DNA of 64,000 bases from positions 2,351,001 through 2,415,000 of the forward strand of contig NZ_CP136920.1 in the NCBI RefSeq assembly GCF_033100135.1. The letters are read 5' to 3'. The number at the start of each line of letters is the position of its first letter. The stretch's first letter is position 1. The position numbers were made by a program, and so were the translations under genes. The notes beneath the pieces were generated by a model. The model was not told the DNA's origin. It saw nothing but the letters and a program-made list of their open reading frames with translations, and made no database searches. Positions 37,093 to 46,369 of the stretch are shown one piece after another. This DNA is from Rubellicoccus peritrichatus (lineage in GTDB: Bacteria; Verrucomicrobiota; Verrucomicrobiia; Opitutales; Cerasicoccaceae).

Positions 37093-38340
37093 ATGATTCT
37101 AAAAAACAGTCCAACTGAAGCATTGCTCGATGTTGAAGCCGTTCGACGCGATTTTCCTATTCTGCAGTCGTCTGTCTGTGGAAAACCTTTGGTTTACCTG
37201 GATAATGCGGCCTCGGCCCAAAAGCCACAGTCTGTTATCGACCGCCTCGACCGGTATTATAAGGAGCAAAATGCAAATATCCATCGTGGTGTGCATTTCC
37301 TAAGTCAGGAGGCAACAGTCGCTTACGAGGATGCGCGAAAGGTTGTGGCTCGTTTTATCAACGCAGCTGAGCCCAAGGAGTGTATATTTACACGTAATGC
37401 GACGGAAGCGGTCAATCTGGTCGCCAGTTCCTGGGGAAGGGCAAACCTCAAAGCAGGCGATGAGATTATTATCTCAACCATGGAACATCATGCCAATATT
37501 GTGCCTTGGCAGATGTTGCGGGATGAACTGGGCGTGGTGATCAAAGTGGTTCCAATCAGTGACACTGGTGAATTTCTGGTTGAGGATTACAAGGCATTGT
37601 TTACTGCAAAAACCAAGCTGGCGGCTCTTTGTCAGGTTTCGAATTCCCTTGGGACCATTAACCCTGCGAAAGTAATGGTGGAGATTGCGCATCAGCAAGG
37701 GGTGCCGGTTCTGCTTGATGGAGCCCAGGCCATTGCGCACTTACCTATCGATGTTCAGGATCTGGATTGCGATTTTTATGTCTTCAGTGGGCACAAGCTC
37801 TTTGGTCCAACAGGTATTGGCGTGTTGTATGGAAAGGCTGATCTGCTATCAGCGATGCCACCTTATCAGGGCGGTGGGGATATGATTGATCGCGTCACCT
37901 TTGAAAAGACGACCTATCGGGGTATTCCAGAACGTTTTGAGGCGGGAACACCACATATCTCCGGTGCGATTGGTTTGGCTACTGCCATTGAATATGTTGA
38001 GCAGTTGGGGCATGAGGCGATGATTGCTCACGAGCAAAGCCTACTGAAGGAGGCAACCGACAAGCTTTTGGAGATTCCAGGTTTGCGGATTTATGGAACG
38101 GCAGGGGACAAGGTCTCTGTTATTTCTTTCACAATGGATGGCATTCATCCCAATGACGCCGGAACTATTTTGGATGCCGATGGGATCGCAGTGCGTACGG
38201 GTCACCATTGCACGATGCCGCTTTGGCAGCGTTTTGGACTGGAGGGCAGTATCCGTGCATCGTTCGCATTCTATAATACCCGCGAAGAGATCGATTTGCT
38301 CGTAACGGGTCTGGGGAAGGTGCAAAAGCTCCTGGGCTGA
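37093..38340 (+). CDS. sufS: Cysteine desulfurase SufS
   Basis: A PLP enzyme of 415 residues from Met 37093; an upstream Met at 37042 would add 17. Motifs: VYLDNAASAQKP, MEHHANIVPW, the Schiff-base lysine in FSGHKLFGPTG, and the active-site Cys in RTGHHCTMPLW. It releases sulfur from cysteine for Fe-S cluster assembly. The stop overlaps the start of the next gene, a SufU-like scaffold. Confidence 0.95.
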   Translation: MILKNSPTEALLDVEAVRRDFPILQSSVCGKPLVYLDNAASAQKPQSVIDRLDRYYKEQNANIHRGVHFLSQEATVAYEDARKVVARFINAAEPKECIFTRNATEAVNLVASSWGRANLKAGDEIIISTMEHHANIVPWQMLRDELGVVIKVVPISDTGEFLVEDYKALFTAKTKLAALCQVSNSLGTINPAKVMVEIAHQQGVPVLLDGAQAIAHLPIDVQDLDCDFYVFSGHKLFGPTGIGVLYGKADLLSAMPPYQGGGDMIDRVTFEKTTYRGIPERFEAGTPHISGAIGLATAIEYVEQLGHEAMIAHEQSLLKEATDKLLEIPGLRIYGTAGDKVSVISFTMDGIHPNDAGTILDADGIAVRTGHHCTMPLWQRFGLEGSIRASFAFYNTREEIDLLVTGLGKVQKLLG

Positions 38341-38768
38341 TGGATTTGTCGTCAACAGAGCTGCATCGCGAGATTCTCCTGGACCACAGCAAGTCCCCTC
38401 AAAATAAGGGCCAACCAGCTGAATTTGATCTTACCGCTGAGCATCGTGATCGGGAAACTGGCGATGAAGTCGTGATTTGGTTGTCTCTTTCTGGAGATGC
38501 ATTGGTTGAAATTCACTGGGAGGCAAAGGGCAGTGGTGTGCTCAATGCTTCCTGTTCTCTAATGAGTGAGCACTTGAAAGGGCAGGGGATTATGAGTGCT
38601 CTTTCGTCTATTGAGTCTTTTCTTGGTATGTTGACGAACTCTGATGATATCGAGGATTGGGAGCAGTTTGGCGATACTGCCGCTCTCTCAGGTATCCGTC
38701 ATTTGCCAGCCAGAGTCCAGTGTGCGGCATTGCCTTGGCGCGTCACGCAAACACTTTTGCAGGGCTAG
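38340..38768 (+). CDS. SufU-like Fe-S/sulfur-transfer protein with altered metal ligands
   Basis: A 142-residue protein. It opens with ELHREILLDHSKSPQNKG, which matches the IscU/SufU start (YRQVIMDHYKNPRNKG). Of the SufU ligands (Cys, Asp, Cys, Cys), the first Cys is T40 (ETGDE), Asp is kept as D42, the second Cys is S65, and the last is C128 (ARVQCAALPW). A new Cys, C72, sits in ASCSLM. It is fused by overlap to sufS, so it probably still accepts sulfur from SufS, but classic zinc or cluster binding is doubtful. SufE is excluded by sequence. Confidence 0.88.
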   Translation: MDLSSTELHREILLDHSKSPQNKGQPAEFDLTAEHRDRETGDEVVIWLSLSGDALVEIHWEAKGSGVLNASCSLMSEHLKGQGIMSALSSIESFLGMLTNSDDIEDWEQFGDTAALSGIRHLPARVQCAALPWRVTQTLLQG

Positions 38769-38780
38769 GTGATAAACTTC

Positions 38781-38799
38781 GCCGCGTCAGTAGCGCGGC
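38781..38799 (+). terminator. Possible weak terminator after the sufS-sufU-like pair
   Basis: GCCGCG and CGCGGC form a 6-bp stem with a seven-base loop, followed only by TTTC. The short T-run makes this uncertain. Confidence 0.35.
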
Positions 38800-38845
38800 T
38801 TTCAATCAGATCTGAAAACCCTCCCAGTGCGGCCTGAGGGATGTT

Positions 38846-39256
38846 TCACGATTCGAATGCTTTACGGACCTCTTTGCTCTGAAGTGCCCAGAGTGCGTAG
38901 GCACTTGCACCAATCCCCAAGATAGCCTGAATCCAAAACGTGATTTGAATCTCAGCTGAAAGGTCACTGAGCGTTTTTTTGCCGGAAAGAACAATAAGGA
39001 CGTTTCCAATCATGAAAATGAGGACCACGGCTGAGCAGGAAATCGCAAACTTCCGCCAAAGTTCCTTTTTCTTAATCAGGGCAAATCCAACGAAAATGAA
39101 GACGATGAAGAAGTTGATGTAAAAGACCGGACTATTGAGAAGGCTGTAGATTGTCTCGATCAGCGCCAGGAATCCCAGAAAAATAAAGGCCCAGGACACT
39201 ATTTTAAGGTGTTTTGGGAGTTTGGACTTTTCGATGCCTGCGTTTTGATTTGCCAT
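38846..39256 (-). CDS. Small integral membrane protein, four helices
   Basis: Start at Met 39256 (136 residues), as AAAAAGA lies just before; Met 39286 would add 10. Four hydrophobic segments are seen at IVSWAFIFLGFLALIETIYS, VFYINFFIVFIFVGFALI, FAISCSAVVLIFMIGNVLIV and FWIQAILGIGASAYALWAL. No catalytic residues or known family are recognised. Convergent with sufU-like gene. Confidence 0.7.
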   Translation of the reverse strand: MANQNAGIEKSKLPKHLKIVSWAFIFLGFLALIETIYSLLNSPVFYINFFIVFIFVGFALIKKKELWRKFAISCSAVVLIFMIGNVLIVLSGKKTLSDLSAEIQITFWIQAILGIGASAYALWALQSKEVRKAFES

Positions 39257-39418
39257 TCTTTTTCGATTAATCGCATCGATTGCCAAGCAGTCAAGCCCAT
39301 GTCATTGGGCGAGGTTATATGTGACAATGACGTGAACTAATGACAGAAATGTGTACCAACTAACGGTATTCCCAGGTTATTCACATCCATATCCTGAGAT
39401 TTTCGAATAACTATCGGG

Positions 39419-40201
39419 TTAATCTGTAAGGCGAACCGGCAAACCGGCTTTATCAATTGCCTTTTTGGCTTCGGTGATCGAATAGGTGCCGAAGTGGAAG
39501 ATCGATGCTGCAAGAACCGCACTGGCTTTTCCGTCCTGAAGGACTTCTACGAGGTGGTCCAAGGTTCCGGCACCACCACTTGCGATTACAGGAATGCCAA
39601 CGGCGTCGCTGACTGCATGGGTTAATTCGACGTCGTAACCATCTTTGGTGCCATCCGCATCCATGCTGGTCAGGAGGATTTCTCCGGCTCCCAGACGTTC
39701 AACTTCACGAGCCCACTCAATTGCATCAAGTTCTACGGGCGTACGTCCGCCGTGAGTATAAACACGCCAACGTGGTTTTCCATCAGCTCCGGGTTCTGGC
39801 TCACGTTTGGCATCAATTGCGACAACAATGCATTGATTTCCCAGCTTCTCGGATGCCTCCCTGACAAGTTCCGGATTATTAACCGCTGAAGTGTTGAGAC
39901 TCACTTTGTCCGCACCTGCGTTGAGCATGGCTCGGATATCATCAAGGTTTCTCAGGCCACCGCCAACGGTCAGTGGCATAAAGCACTCGGATGCCGTTCG
40001 CTCGACAACATCGCGCATGATCGCGCGTTCATCACTGCTGGCCGTAATATCCAGAAAGACCAATTCGTCAGCACCTTGAGCCTCATAGGCTTTGGCCTGC
40101 TCTACCGGATCACCTGCGTCAATCAGATTGACGAAATTGACGCCTTTGACCACACGTCCACCATGAACGTCGAGGCAGGGGATGATGCGGACGGAAAGCA
40201 T
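39419..40201 (-). CDS. hisF: Imidazole glycerol phosphate synthase subunit HisF
   Basis: A 260-residue TIM barrel starting [17 protein letters not shown], with catalytic D11, the phosphate-binding loop VGGGLRN, the second catalytic Asp in VVAIDAKRE and the [11 protein letters not shown] loop. With HisH it forms IGP and AICAR in histidine synthesis. No other his gene is nearby, so the pathway is scattered in this genome. It lies 60 bases downstream of the 585-residue unknown gene on the same strand. Confidence 0.96.
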   Translation of the reverse strand: MLSVRIIPCLDVHGGRVVKGVNFVNLIDAGDPVEQAKAYEAQGADELVFLDITASSDERAIMRDVVERTASECFMPLTVGGGLRNLDDIRAMLNAGADKVSLNTSAVNNPELVREASEKLGNQCIVVAIDAKREPEPGADGKPRWRVYTHGGRTPVELDAIEWAREVERLGAGEILLTSMDADGTKDGYDVELTHAVSDAVGIPVIASGGAGTLDHLVEVLQDGKASAVLAASIFHFGTYSITEAKKAIDKAGLPVRLTD

Positions 40202-40262
40202 ATCGGCGAATCTGAATGAAGTCCTGAGTTTATGCTAAGGACTTGATTTCCAAATGGTTATC

Positions 40263-42020
40263 CTATTCTCCAGCTAGAGCAATATCCGGTTCGAATTCAA
40301 CGACGAGGCGGTATTGCTGTCCCGGACGCATATTCAATGGATGATCACGCTCCAACACCTGCAGGTAATGAAGATTTCCCCAATAGGTGCGGTAGTCAGG
40401 ATTTTCGCTAACCACTTCGAGATCGCTCCAGACGGCTTGGAAATCGTCCTTAACCACATTCGGGCGCAGGCTTTCCTCGCCCAGGCAGAAAGAAGTGCTG
40501 CTATGGTAATGAGAATGCGGTGCACCCAGTGCGATGACATAGCGCATTTTGTCCAGCTGGATCTGGTTTTTTACCTGGAAAGTAAACTCACTGGTGATCT
40601 TGCCGCCCAGGAAAGTCCAGTTGACTTTGCAGGAACCGAGACCGCTAACATACTTTTCGTCTGTAGTAATGAGGTCTGGCTGCTCATAGCGGAAGAAAAA
40701 GGAGTTTCTCAAACCAAGGCCAGTTGCGCATCGCTTGCCATAGAAGGATGGGACGATGGTGTGCTCACCAAAGGTCAGTTCAGGAACCAAAATTGGCAGA
40801 TAGGTGCTGACCGGCCAGTCGAAGATACCAGGTGCATGAGGGAAGGCCTGGGAGCCGGAATCTCTTTGTGTGCCCTGGCTGACGAGTGGGATGACAACAT
40901 GCAATCCGCTGTCGGGGTCGTTGTAGTTGAAAACTCCCTGTTCTTTGCGGTGGTCCTTGTTGTAAACTACGAAGCGGCCTTTGCGCTTGCTTGGAGCAGG
41001 CTTGGCTTCCATCTGTCCGCCGATTGCTCGGGCCAGACGTGCCCATTGGCACAGGTAGCGGGCTGCATCATAATTGGCGATGCGTGTGGTGTGGTTGGCG
41101 CCTGCAGTTCTTTCGGCGTCACGAATGACAAGGTAACCGTGCTCGTGGTCCAGGTAAGTCGTGAAGAAATACTGGAAAAGCCGTCGCATGATATCCAGAT
41201 ACTTTGGACGGTCTGCTTCTTCGATCCAGCCGTCACGCAACGCCTGCATGACCAGGCTGATGCAGTGCATCTGACCATAGGCCCCAATACTACGACCGTA
41301 AGGCCAGCCGAGACCATCCTGGCGAACGATGTCGGGAAGCATTTTAATGTATTTCCCGGCGTGGGTGCGCAGGCTTGGCAGCTTGCGGTCGCGCAAATGG
41401 ATGTTTGAGTGGAGCTGTAGTGACTGGCGGATGAAAACGAATGACATCAGGCCGTAAATATCGAAGCAGCCTCCAAGCCCTTCAGGGTTATCATCGAGGA
41501 AGCCAGCGCTGCTGTTCTCGTTCAGTCTTTCAACAAAGCGATCGATCAGCTTGCCGGTTTCATCCTTCTTGGACAATCCGAGACTGAAGCGTGCAACGGA
41601 CTTTGCGATGTTGAAGGACTGGAAATGATTGTCGTAGTCCGTGCGGGCGAGGAGTCGCTTGTCCAGCGCTTCACGTGTCGGCTCGAGCAGGCGTTCCCAG
41701 ACTGGGTTACGCTCCTTCGCCGGACTGAACGAAAGCAATCCGAGGGAGGCATAGGCCAGGCCATTCTCGGTCTCTTCCTCCAGAAAAGTTTGGGCTGTGA
41801 TGACTCGGGCTGAGAGATCGACCAGATCAAAATCCCCGAAACGGGTTTGCTCGGTCAGACGATGGTACTCACCAATGGCGAGAGCAGCGTGCCCAGGTTC
41901 ATCGTAGCGGAAGGCCTCGCCGTCTACAGGCGTTATAGACCCATCCTCATTGATGGCGCTCAAGTTGTTGGCCAATAAAGATTGGGCCATGTCGAGGCAT
42001 TGCTCGGCGAAATTTTCCAT
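40263..42020 (-). CDS. Hypothetical protein, predicted alpha/alpha-toroid plus beta domain
   Basis: A 585-residue protein without a signal peptide. Residues about 1-340 are helix-rich with repeated aromatic and acidic helices (GHAALAIGEYHRLTE, GLGWPYGRSIGAYGQMH, DIMRRLFQYFFTTYLDHEHGYL). The rest is beta-rich (TFGEHTIVPSFYGKRCATG, YRTYWGNLHYLQVLERDHPL). That architecture is common in glycan-active toroid enzymes and lyases, but I cannot place it in a family or name catalytic residues. It could be a cytoplasmic oligosaccharide-processing enzyme. Confidence 0.82.
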   Translation of the reverse strand: MENFAEQCLDMAQSLLANNLSAINEDGSITPVDGEAFRYDEPGHAALAIGEYHRLTEQTRFGDFDLVDLSARVITAQTFLEEETENGLAYASLGLLSFSPAKERNPVWERLLEPTREALDKRLLARTDYDNHFQSFNIAKSVARFSLGLSKKDETGKLIDRFVERLNENSSAGFLDDNPEGLGGCFDIYGLMSFVFIRQSLQLHSNIHLRDRKLPSLRTHAGKYIKMLPDIVRQDGLGWPYGRSIGAYGQMHCISLVMQALRDGWIEEADRPKYLDIMRRLFQYFFTTYLDHEHGYLVIRDAERTAGANHTTRIANYDAARYLCQWARLARAIGGQMEAKPAPSKRKGRFVVYNKDHRKEQGVFNYNDPDSGLHVVIPLVSQGTQRDSGSQAFPHAPGIFDWPVSTYLPILVPELTFGEHTIVPSFYGKRCATGLGLRNSFFFRYEQPDLITTDEKYVSGLGSCKVNWTFLGGKITSEFTFQVKNQIQLDKMRYVIALGAPHSHYHSSTSFCLGEESLRPNVVKDDFQAVWSDLEVVSENPDYRTYWGNLHYLQVLERDHPLNMRPGQQYRLVVEFEPDIALAGE

Positions 42021-42259
42021 GCAGTTGGGTTTCGAAAATTACGAAAAGCCCTCTGTTCTGGGTAGACCGGGATGTCCTGTCAACTGCTATTATGCTGATT
42101 TATTTCGGGGTTGCTCTACGCACACGTCTAATGGGTCTCCATCTTCATTGTCTGCGTAAGCCATTCGGTTATGCAGTCACAGGATTCCTATTAATGGCCT
42201 CATAACCGAAAGCCTTGCTGCCTTTCTGCAAGTTGCTTGCAGCCAATCGCTTGAAGCTA

Positions 42260-43393
42260 TTATCGATTCAGGAGACGGAGGAACTCAGCATTGGATTTGG
42301 TTTTTCCAATGCGTTCGATCAAGGTTTCGCAGGCATCTTCAGGTTTCATTGGAGAAAGTGCTCTCCGAAAGAAAGATACCTTATCCAGTATGTCACTCTC
42401 GAGCAGGAGCTCCTCTTTTCTGGTCCCGGAAGACTTCATATTAATTGCAGGCCACAATCTCAGCTCTGCACATTTTCGGTCCAGAACCAGCTCCATGTTG
42501 CCTGTCCCCTTGAATTCCTGAAAAATCAGGTCGTCCATTCTCGAGCCTGTTTCGACTAAAGCAGAGGCGATAATGGTCAGGCTACCGCCCTCTTCCGTGT
42601 TTCGTGCTGCAGAGAACAGTTGCCGTGGCTTTTCCAGAGCTCGGACATCAAGACCGCCACTCATGGTCCGCCCACTGCCTTTTTTGGAATTGTGAGCACG
42701 TGACAGTCGGGTGATGGAGTCCAGAAGTAGAACGACATCTTTGCCGACTTCCACCTGGCGCTTTGCACGCTCAATTGCGACTTCGGCAACTCGAATATGA
42801 TTGTCGACCTCCTCATCGTTTGAGGATGCGTAAATTTCGGCTTTGGGCAGTTCCCGGCGAAAATCAGTCACTTCCTCCGGACGTTCGTCAACCAGAAGCA
42901 CCATAACCAGGCATTCCGGGTGGTTTTCCTGAATGCCTTCAGCGATATCCTTTAAAATGGTTGTTTTGCCGGTTCGAGGTGGGGCAACGATGAGACCACG
43001 CTGACCCTTACCAATTGGAGTAAAAAGGTCTACAACCCTATTGGTTAAGCGACCGTCTGCGGTTTCCAGCTGCAGTTGCTTGTCGGGTGCGACCGTAGTC
43101 AATTGCGTGAATTCATACTTTTTTCTTCGATCTTCCACGCTGAGACCGTCGATTTGCTCAATAAATCGAACCTTTGGGTTGGGGTAGCGATCATCATGGA
43201 CGGCGCTGGCTGTGATCCAATTGCCTCGCTTCAACTTGAAGCGGCGGATGAGTTCACGTGGAATAAAAGGATCCGTTTGCCGAGTGCGGCCGTTTTTAGT
43301 CGGATCAAGCAATTGCCCGGTCTTGTTGTTGAGGGGCTCAAATATTCCCGAGACTTGTGTCTGGTTACTGGGTGCGGTTGTCGTTTCGCTCAT
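42260..43393 (-). CDS. rho: Transcription termination factor Rho
   Basis: A 377-residue hexameric helicase. It has a cold-shock-like RNA-binding domain (FKLKRGNWITASAV..), Walker A in APPRTGKTTIL, Walker B in VVLLLDSITRLSRAHN, the Q-loop GSGRTMSGGLD and the R-loop FKGTGNMELVLDR. It is shorter than the 419-residue E. coli enzyme because the N-terminal helical domain is reduced. It terminates untranslated transcripts. The gap 43394-43731 upstream shows no gene and may hold the rho leader and the pseudopilin promoter. Confidence 0.96.
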   Translation of the reverse strand: MSETTTAPSNQTQVSGIFEPLNNKTGQLLDPTKNGRTRQTDPFIPRELIRRFKLKRGNWITASAVHDDRYPNPKVRFIEQIDGLSVEDRRKKYEFTQLTTVAPDKQLQLETADGRLTNRVVDLFTPIGKGQRGLIVAPPRTGKTTILKDIAEGIQENHPECLVMVLLVDERPEEVTDFRRELPKAEIYASSNDEEVDNHIRVAEVAIERAKRQVEVGKDVVLLLDSITRLSRAHNSKKGSGRTMSGGLDVRALEKPRQLFSAARNTEEGGSLTIIASALVETGSRMDDLIFQEFKGTGNMELVLDRKCAELRLWPAINMKSSGTRKEELLLESDILDKVSFFRRALSPMKPEDACETLIERIGKTKSNAEFLRLLNR

Positions 43394-43731
43394 TGAATAA
43401 AGGTTTTCTACGGAATAACGCAGGTAGTGTGCGTTTTAGAAAATGCTCCGCTCGGGAAAGGCTTAAAAACAGTTGCCGTTTTGATCGGCAGGATGCTGCA
43501 GCATCAGTGAGTGATCGCTGGTTGGGACGTTCCCGGCAGGATTTCTTTAAAAAAGACATGAAAATCCGCCCTGACAAGCACTAAAAAAACGATATTCCGT
43601 GCAGTTACGGCTTCTACCGGTGCAAAAAATCGTTATTGTGGTATCTTTATTTATGTAGGTGAGTTAAAGGTTGCTGGGGATACGAGTTGACAGCACTGTC
43701 TTGGCCCGCCATAGCGAATAGAGATACCCTT

Positions 43732-44370
43732 ATGCTTGATTCTTCTTTAATCCAAAAGTCGTCCAGAGTTTATCGCCCCGGTTTCACCTTGATTGAGGTG
43801 CTGGTGGTTATGACGATTATCATTGTTCTCGCTGGCATCGTCATCAGCGTTCAACGTGGTGTTTACCATAAGCAGTCCCAGGCAAAGGCTAAAGGTGAAA
43901 TGCAAGCCATCGCAACGGCGCTTGAGTCTTTCAAGCTGAAGTATGGTGACTATCCTTGGTTGGGAGACGATAATACTGCATCTACCCGGAATCCAGAGAA
44001 GCTTTTCAATTTACTGACAGGAAGTGAGATCATGTTCAACCAGAATGGTACCGTCATGATCGGTCAGCCTCCCAATAATCGTGCAACAACCGCATTTCTT
44101 GGTGAGTCCGAAATTAAAACCGACAGCGATACCGACCCGACTTATTTCGTAGATCCCTGGGGGAATCCTTATCGTTACTATTATAAAAATCTTAGTAGCC
44201 CGGATTCATGGGAGTATCCAGCATTTATACTGATGTCGGCAGGCCCTGATGGGACTTTTACGGCATCAAAACTTTCCAACGGGGCCATTGATACGGACCC
44301 GGAAAGCTATTTTGGAGATGCCGGTAATAGCAGTGATTTTGATAATCTCGTCCACGGATTTGAATTCTAA
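43732..44370 (+). CDS. GspG-like pseudopilin
   Basis: From ATG 43732 the protein has 212 residues; TTG 43687 would only lengthen the leader. The cleavage site is YRPG before FTLIEVLVVMTIIIVLAGI. The soluble domain has KLKYGDYPW and VDPWGNPYRYYYK, the hallmarks of type II secretion major pseudopilins. It heads a run of five consecutive pseudopilin genes. Confidence 0.88.
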   Translation: MLDSSLIQKSSRVYRPGFTLIEVLVVMTIIIVLAGIVISVQRGVYHKQSQAKAKGEMQAIATALESFKLKYGDYPWLGDDNTASTRNPEKLFNLLTGSEIMFNQNGTVMIGQPPNNRATTAFLGESEIKTDSDTDPTYFVDPWGNPYRYYYKNLSSPDSWEYPAFILMSAGPDGTFTASKLSNGAIDTDPESYFGDAGNSSDFDNLVHGFEF

Positions 44371-44382
44371 AGAAGGCTTAAA

Positions 44383-44961
44383 ATGATGAAATCGTACAAA
44401 GAAATGAAGCGACAGGAGGGTTTTACCTTAATTGAGCTCCTCACCGTTGTTGCTATTATTGGCATTTTAGCAGGTATTTTGATACCGGTTGTTAGTTCAG
44501 CCTCTGACTCGGCTCTCAAAGCGAAAGCCAGGGTTCAGTTTACCCAATACGCCACTGCACTTCAGCAGTACCACTCAGAGTATGGCTACTGGCCGGATGT
44601 CGGAGGCCTGAGAGCCACTAATGGCGATGGGACTGCCGATCTTTCTACCGATAGTCGTAATTTTATTGAAGCGCTTACCGGTCGTAATCCATCAACTGGT
44701 AATAAAAGTACTGCTTTTAATCGTAAGGCCATTCCTTTTATGTCATTTAGCGAAAATGAGTTTGAAGAAGGGTCTGACACACAATTGGCTGATCCTTTTG
44801 GCAATACCGCTATCCAAATCGTAGTTGATGCTGATGGTGATGGACAGCTTACTGGACTCCCAAATGTTGATGGCATAGGTTCGACCATCAAGGGAAAGGT
44901 GGCAGTTTATTCTGAGGCCAATGGGAATACAGATTACGAGGATATCTACACTTGGAATTAA
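44383..44961 (+). CDS. Pseudopilin 2 of the cluster (GspG-like)
   Basis: A 192-residue protein. Leader RQEG precedes FTLIELLTVVAIIGILAGIL, then HSEYGYWPDVGG and ADPFGNTAIQI. It is a close relative of the preceding gene with a shorter leader. 12 bases after the previous stop, so same operon. Confidence 0.88.
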   Translation: MMKSYKEMKRQEGFTLIELLTVVAIIGILAGILIPVVSSASDSALKAKARVQFTQYATALQQYHSEYGYWPDVGGLRATNGDGTADLSTDSRNFIEALTGRNPSTGNKSTAFNRKAIPFMSFSENEFEEGSDTQLADPFGNTAIQIVVDADGDGQLTGLPNVDGIGSTIKGKVAVYSEANGNTDYEDIYTWN

Positions 44962-44978
44962 GGTACAGGCAAAACACC

Positions 44979-45671
44979 ATGATGAATTCAAAACAGAAGA
45001 CTTTTCGTCAGTGCCTTCGTCGTGGTTTCTCCATGGTCGAATTGCTTGCAGTCATAGCAATTATTAGTGTTATGGCGGTTTTGATCGGAGTTGCGTTAGG
45101 TGGAGGTAATGAAAGCGTTGCCTTAGGCAATGCTCAACGCATTGCTTCCAGTATTTTTCAAAGTGCACGCTCCGTAGCAGTGCTTAAGCAGACACCAACG
45201 CGTGTCATCATATATGGTGATAACGGCAGTCAGACGGATCCGAGTAAGTTTTTGCGTTATATTGGAGTCGTTTATGATGATCCTGATACTGCGGCAGTTG
45301 ACTGGGTTGGAGTGAATGCTGGAACTTACCTGCCGGAGGGGGTTTATTTTATGCCAGATAGCCGACCTTCCAGTTTGGTTGATGCTACTGGTGGTAATAT
45401 GCAGTCCAGCAATTTTAATAATTCGAGTAGTACGGATAATATTTCATTTCCTGTCCGCAGCGGAGCTGCTGAGAATTTTTATTATTATGAGTTTGATTCC
45501 AATGGCATGTCGGAGAACCCGGGAGGAACCTTTGTGATCCACTCTGGCAGGAAGTCCGGTGAAGATGAAGTTACCGTTGATAATGAGTTTGCTGTTGCAG
45601 GTTTTGCTATAAGACGAATTGGTGGAGTCACCTTGTTCAACGATTATGAAGAGATCGATGCCTTGAACTAG
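44979..45671 (+). CDS. Pseudopilin 3, Verru_Chthon cassette protein D-like
   Basis: From ATG 44979 about 230 residues. Leader CLRRG precedes FSMVELLAVIAIISVMAVLI. The soluble part (NAQRIASSIFQSARSVAVLKQTPTRVIIYG) is GspH-like. N-terminal sequence and size match Verru_Chthon cassette protein D. The first ATG of the frame, 44952, would overlap the previous gene and disrupt the leader. Confidence 0.82.
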   Translation: MMNSKQKTFRQCLRRGFSMVELLAVIAIISVMAVLIGVALGGGNESVALGNAQRIASSIFQSARSVAVLKQTPTRVIIYGDNGSQTDPSKFLRYIGVVYDDPDTAAVDWVGVNAGTYLPEGVYFMPDSRPSSLVDATGGNMQSSNFNNSSSTDNISFPVRSGAAENFYYYEFDSNGMSENPGGTFVIHSGRKSGEDEVTVDNEFAVAGFAIRRIGGVTLFNDYEEIDALN

Positions 45672-45708
45672 TTTGTCTTTTATTAGCACACTTTAATCCA
45701 GTTCCACA

Positions 45709-46347
45709 ATGAGAGAAAACATATCATCGAAGAGTCAGGCTAGGGGATTTTCACTGGTTGAGGTCGTTCTTGCAATTGGCGTTTTGTCCTTGGCCGTTGT
45801 TGCATTGCTTGGCTTGTTTGGGCCAACCATGGGCTCTGTGAAGCAGGTCATTGATACGAATCAGGCCACAGCAGTAGTTTCCCGGGTCAATGCAGAAATC
45901 CAACGCGGTATGACATGGGCTGACATTCAGAACGGTATTGCTGGTGGCGGGGAAATGATTTTTTACGTTTGGAAAAGACAGGAGGATACAAATAAGCCGG
46001 TTAGTTTTGCCATGAGTGGAGGAAATTCATCAGGTACAGATTATGATGCGGATTTAGATGGCGATGGAACCAATGACGTCACCATTAAAGGTGCGGGTGG
46101 GGACTTTGAAACAGGAAAGCTCGTTGGAACTCCAATGATCGTTACCTTTGAACAAGGCTTACAGGGTGGATCCAATCCTTATGATTTTAGTAATGTAGCC
46201 AACGAAGGATACATGCCTATTTTTGTAAGCATATTTCCTGTCGATCCAAATCAGATAGGTAAAAGTGATTATGATTCGGTAGATGAAATTAAGCAGACCG
46301 TTGAGCCAATATTCACCTACACCACAGCGAAAACTCGATCATTGTAG
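45709..46347 (+). CDS. Pseudopilin 4, Verru_Chthon cassette protein B-like
   Basis: A 212-residue protein. QARG precedes FSLVEVVLAIGVLSLAVVALLGLF, the pattern of cassette protein B/GspI. A DADLDGDGTNDV segment may bind calcium. It lies 37 bases after the previous gene on the same strand. Confidence 0.82.
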   Translation: MRENISSKSQARGFSLVEVVLAIGVLSLAVVALLGLFGPTMGSVKQVIDTNQATAVVSRVNAEIQRGMTWADIQNGIAGGGEMIFYVWKRQEDTNKPVSFAMSGGNSSGTDYDADLDGDGTNDVTIKGAGGDFETGKLVGTPMIVTFEQGLQGGSNPYDFSNVANEGYMPIFVSIFPVDPNQIGKSDYDSVDEIKQTVEPIFTYTTAKTRSL

Positions 46348-46369
46348 TATCGCTTAATTATTTTACCCA

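Noticed and set aside
38340-38768. SufE rather than SufU-like identity for the gene after sufS
   Set aside because: The opening LHREILLDHSKSPQNKG and closing ARVQCAALPW match IscU/SufU, and SufE's Cys-loop pattern is absent.
40314-41408. 364-codon plus-strand frame opposite the 585-residue gene
   Set aside because: No ribosome site and low-complexity Val/Ala sequence. The minus-strand frame has normal protein character over the same stretch.
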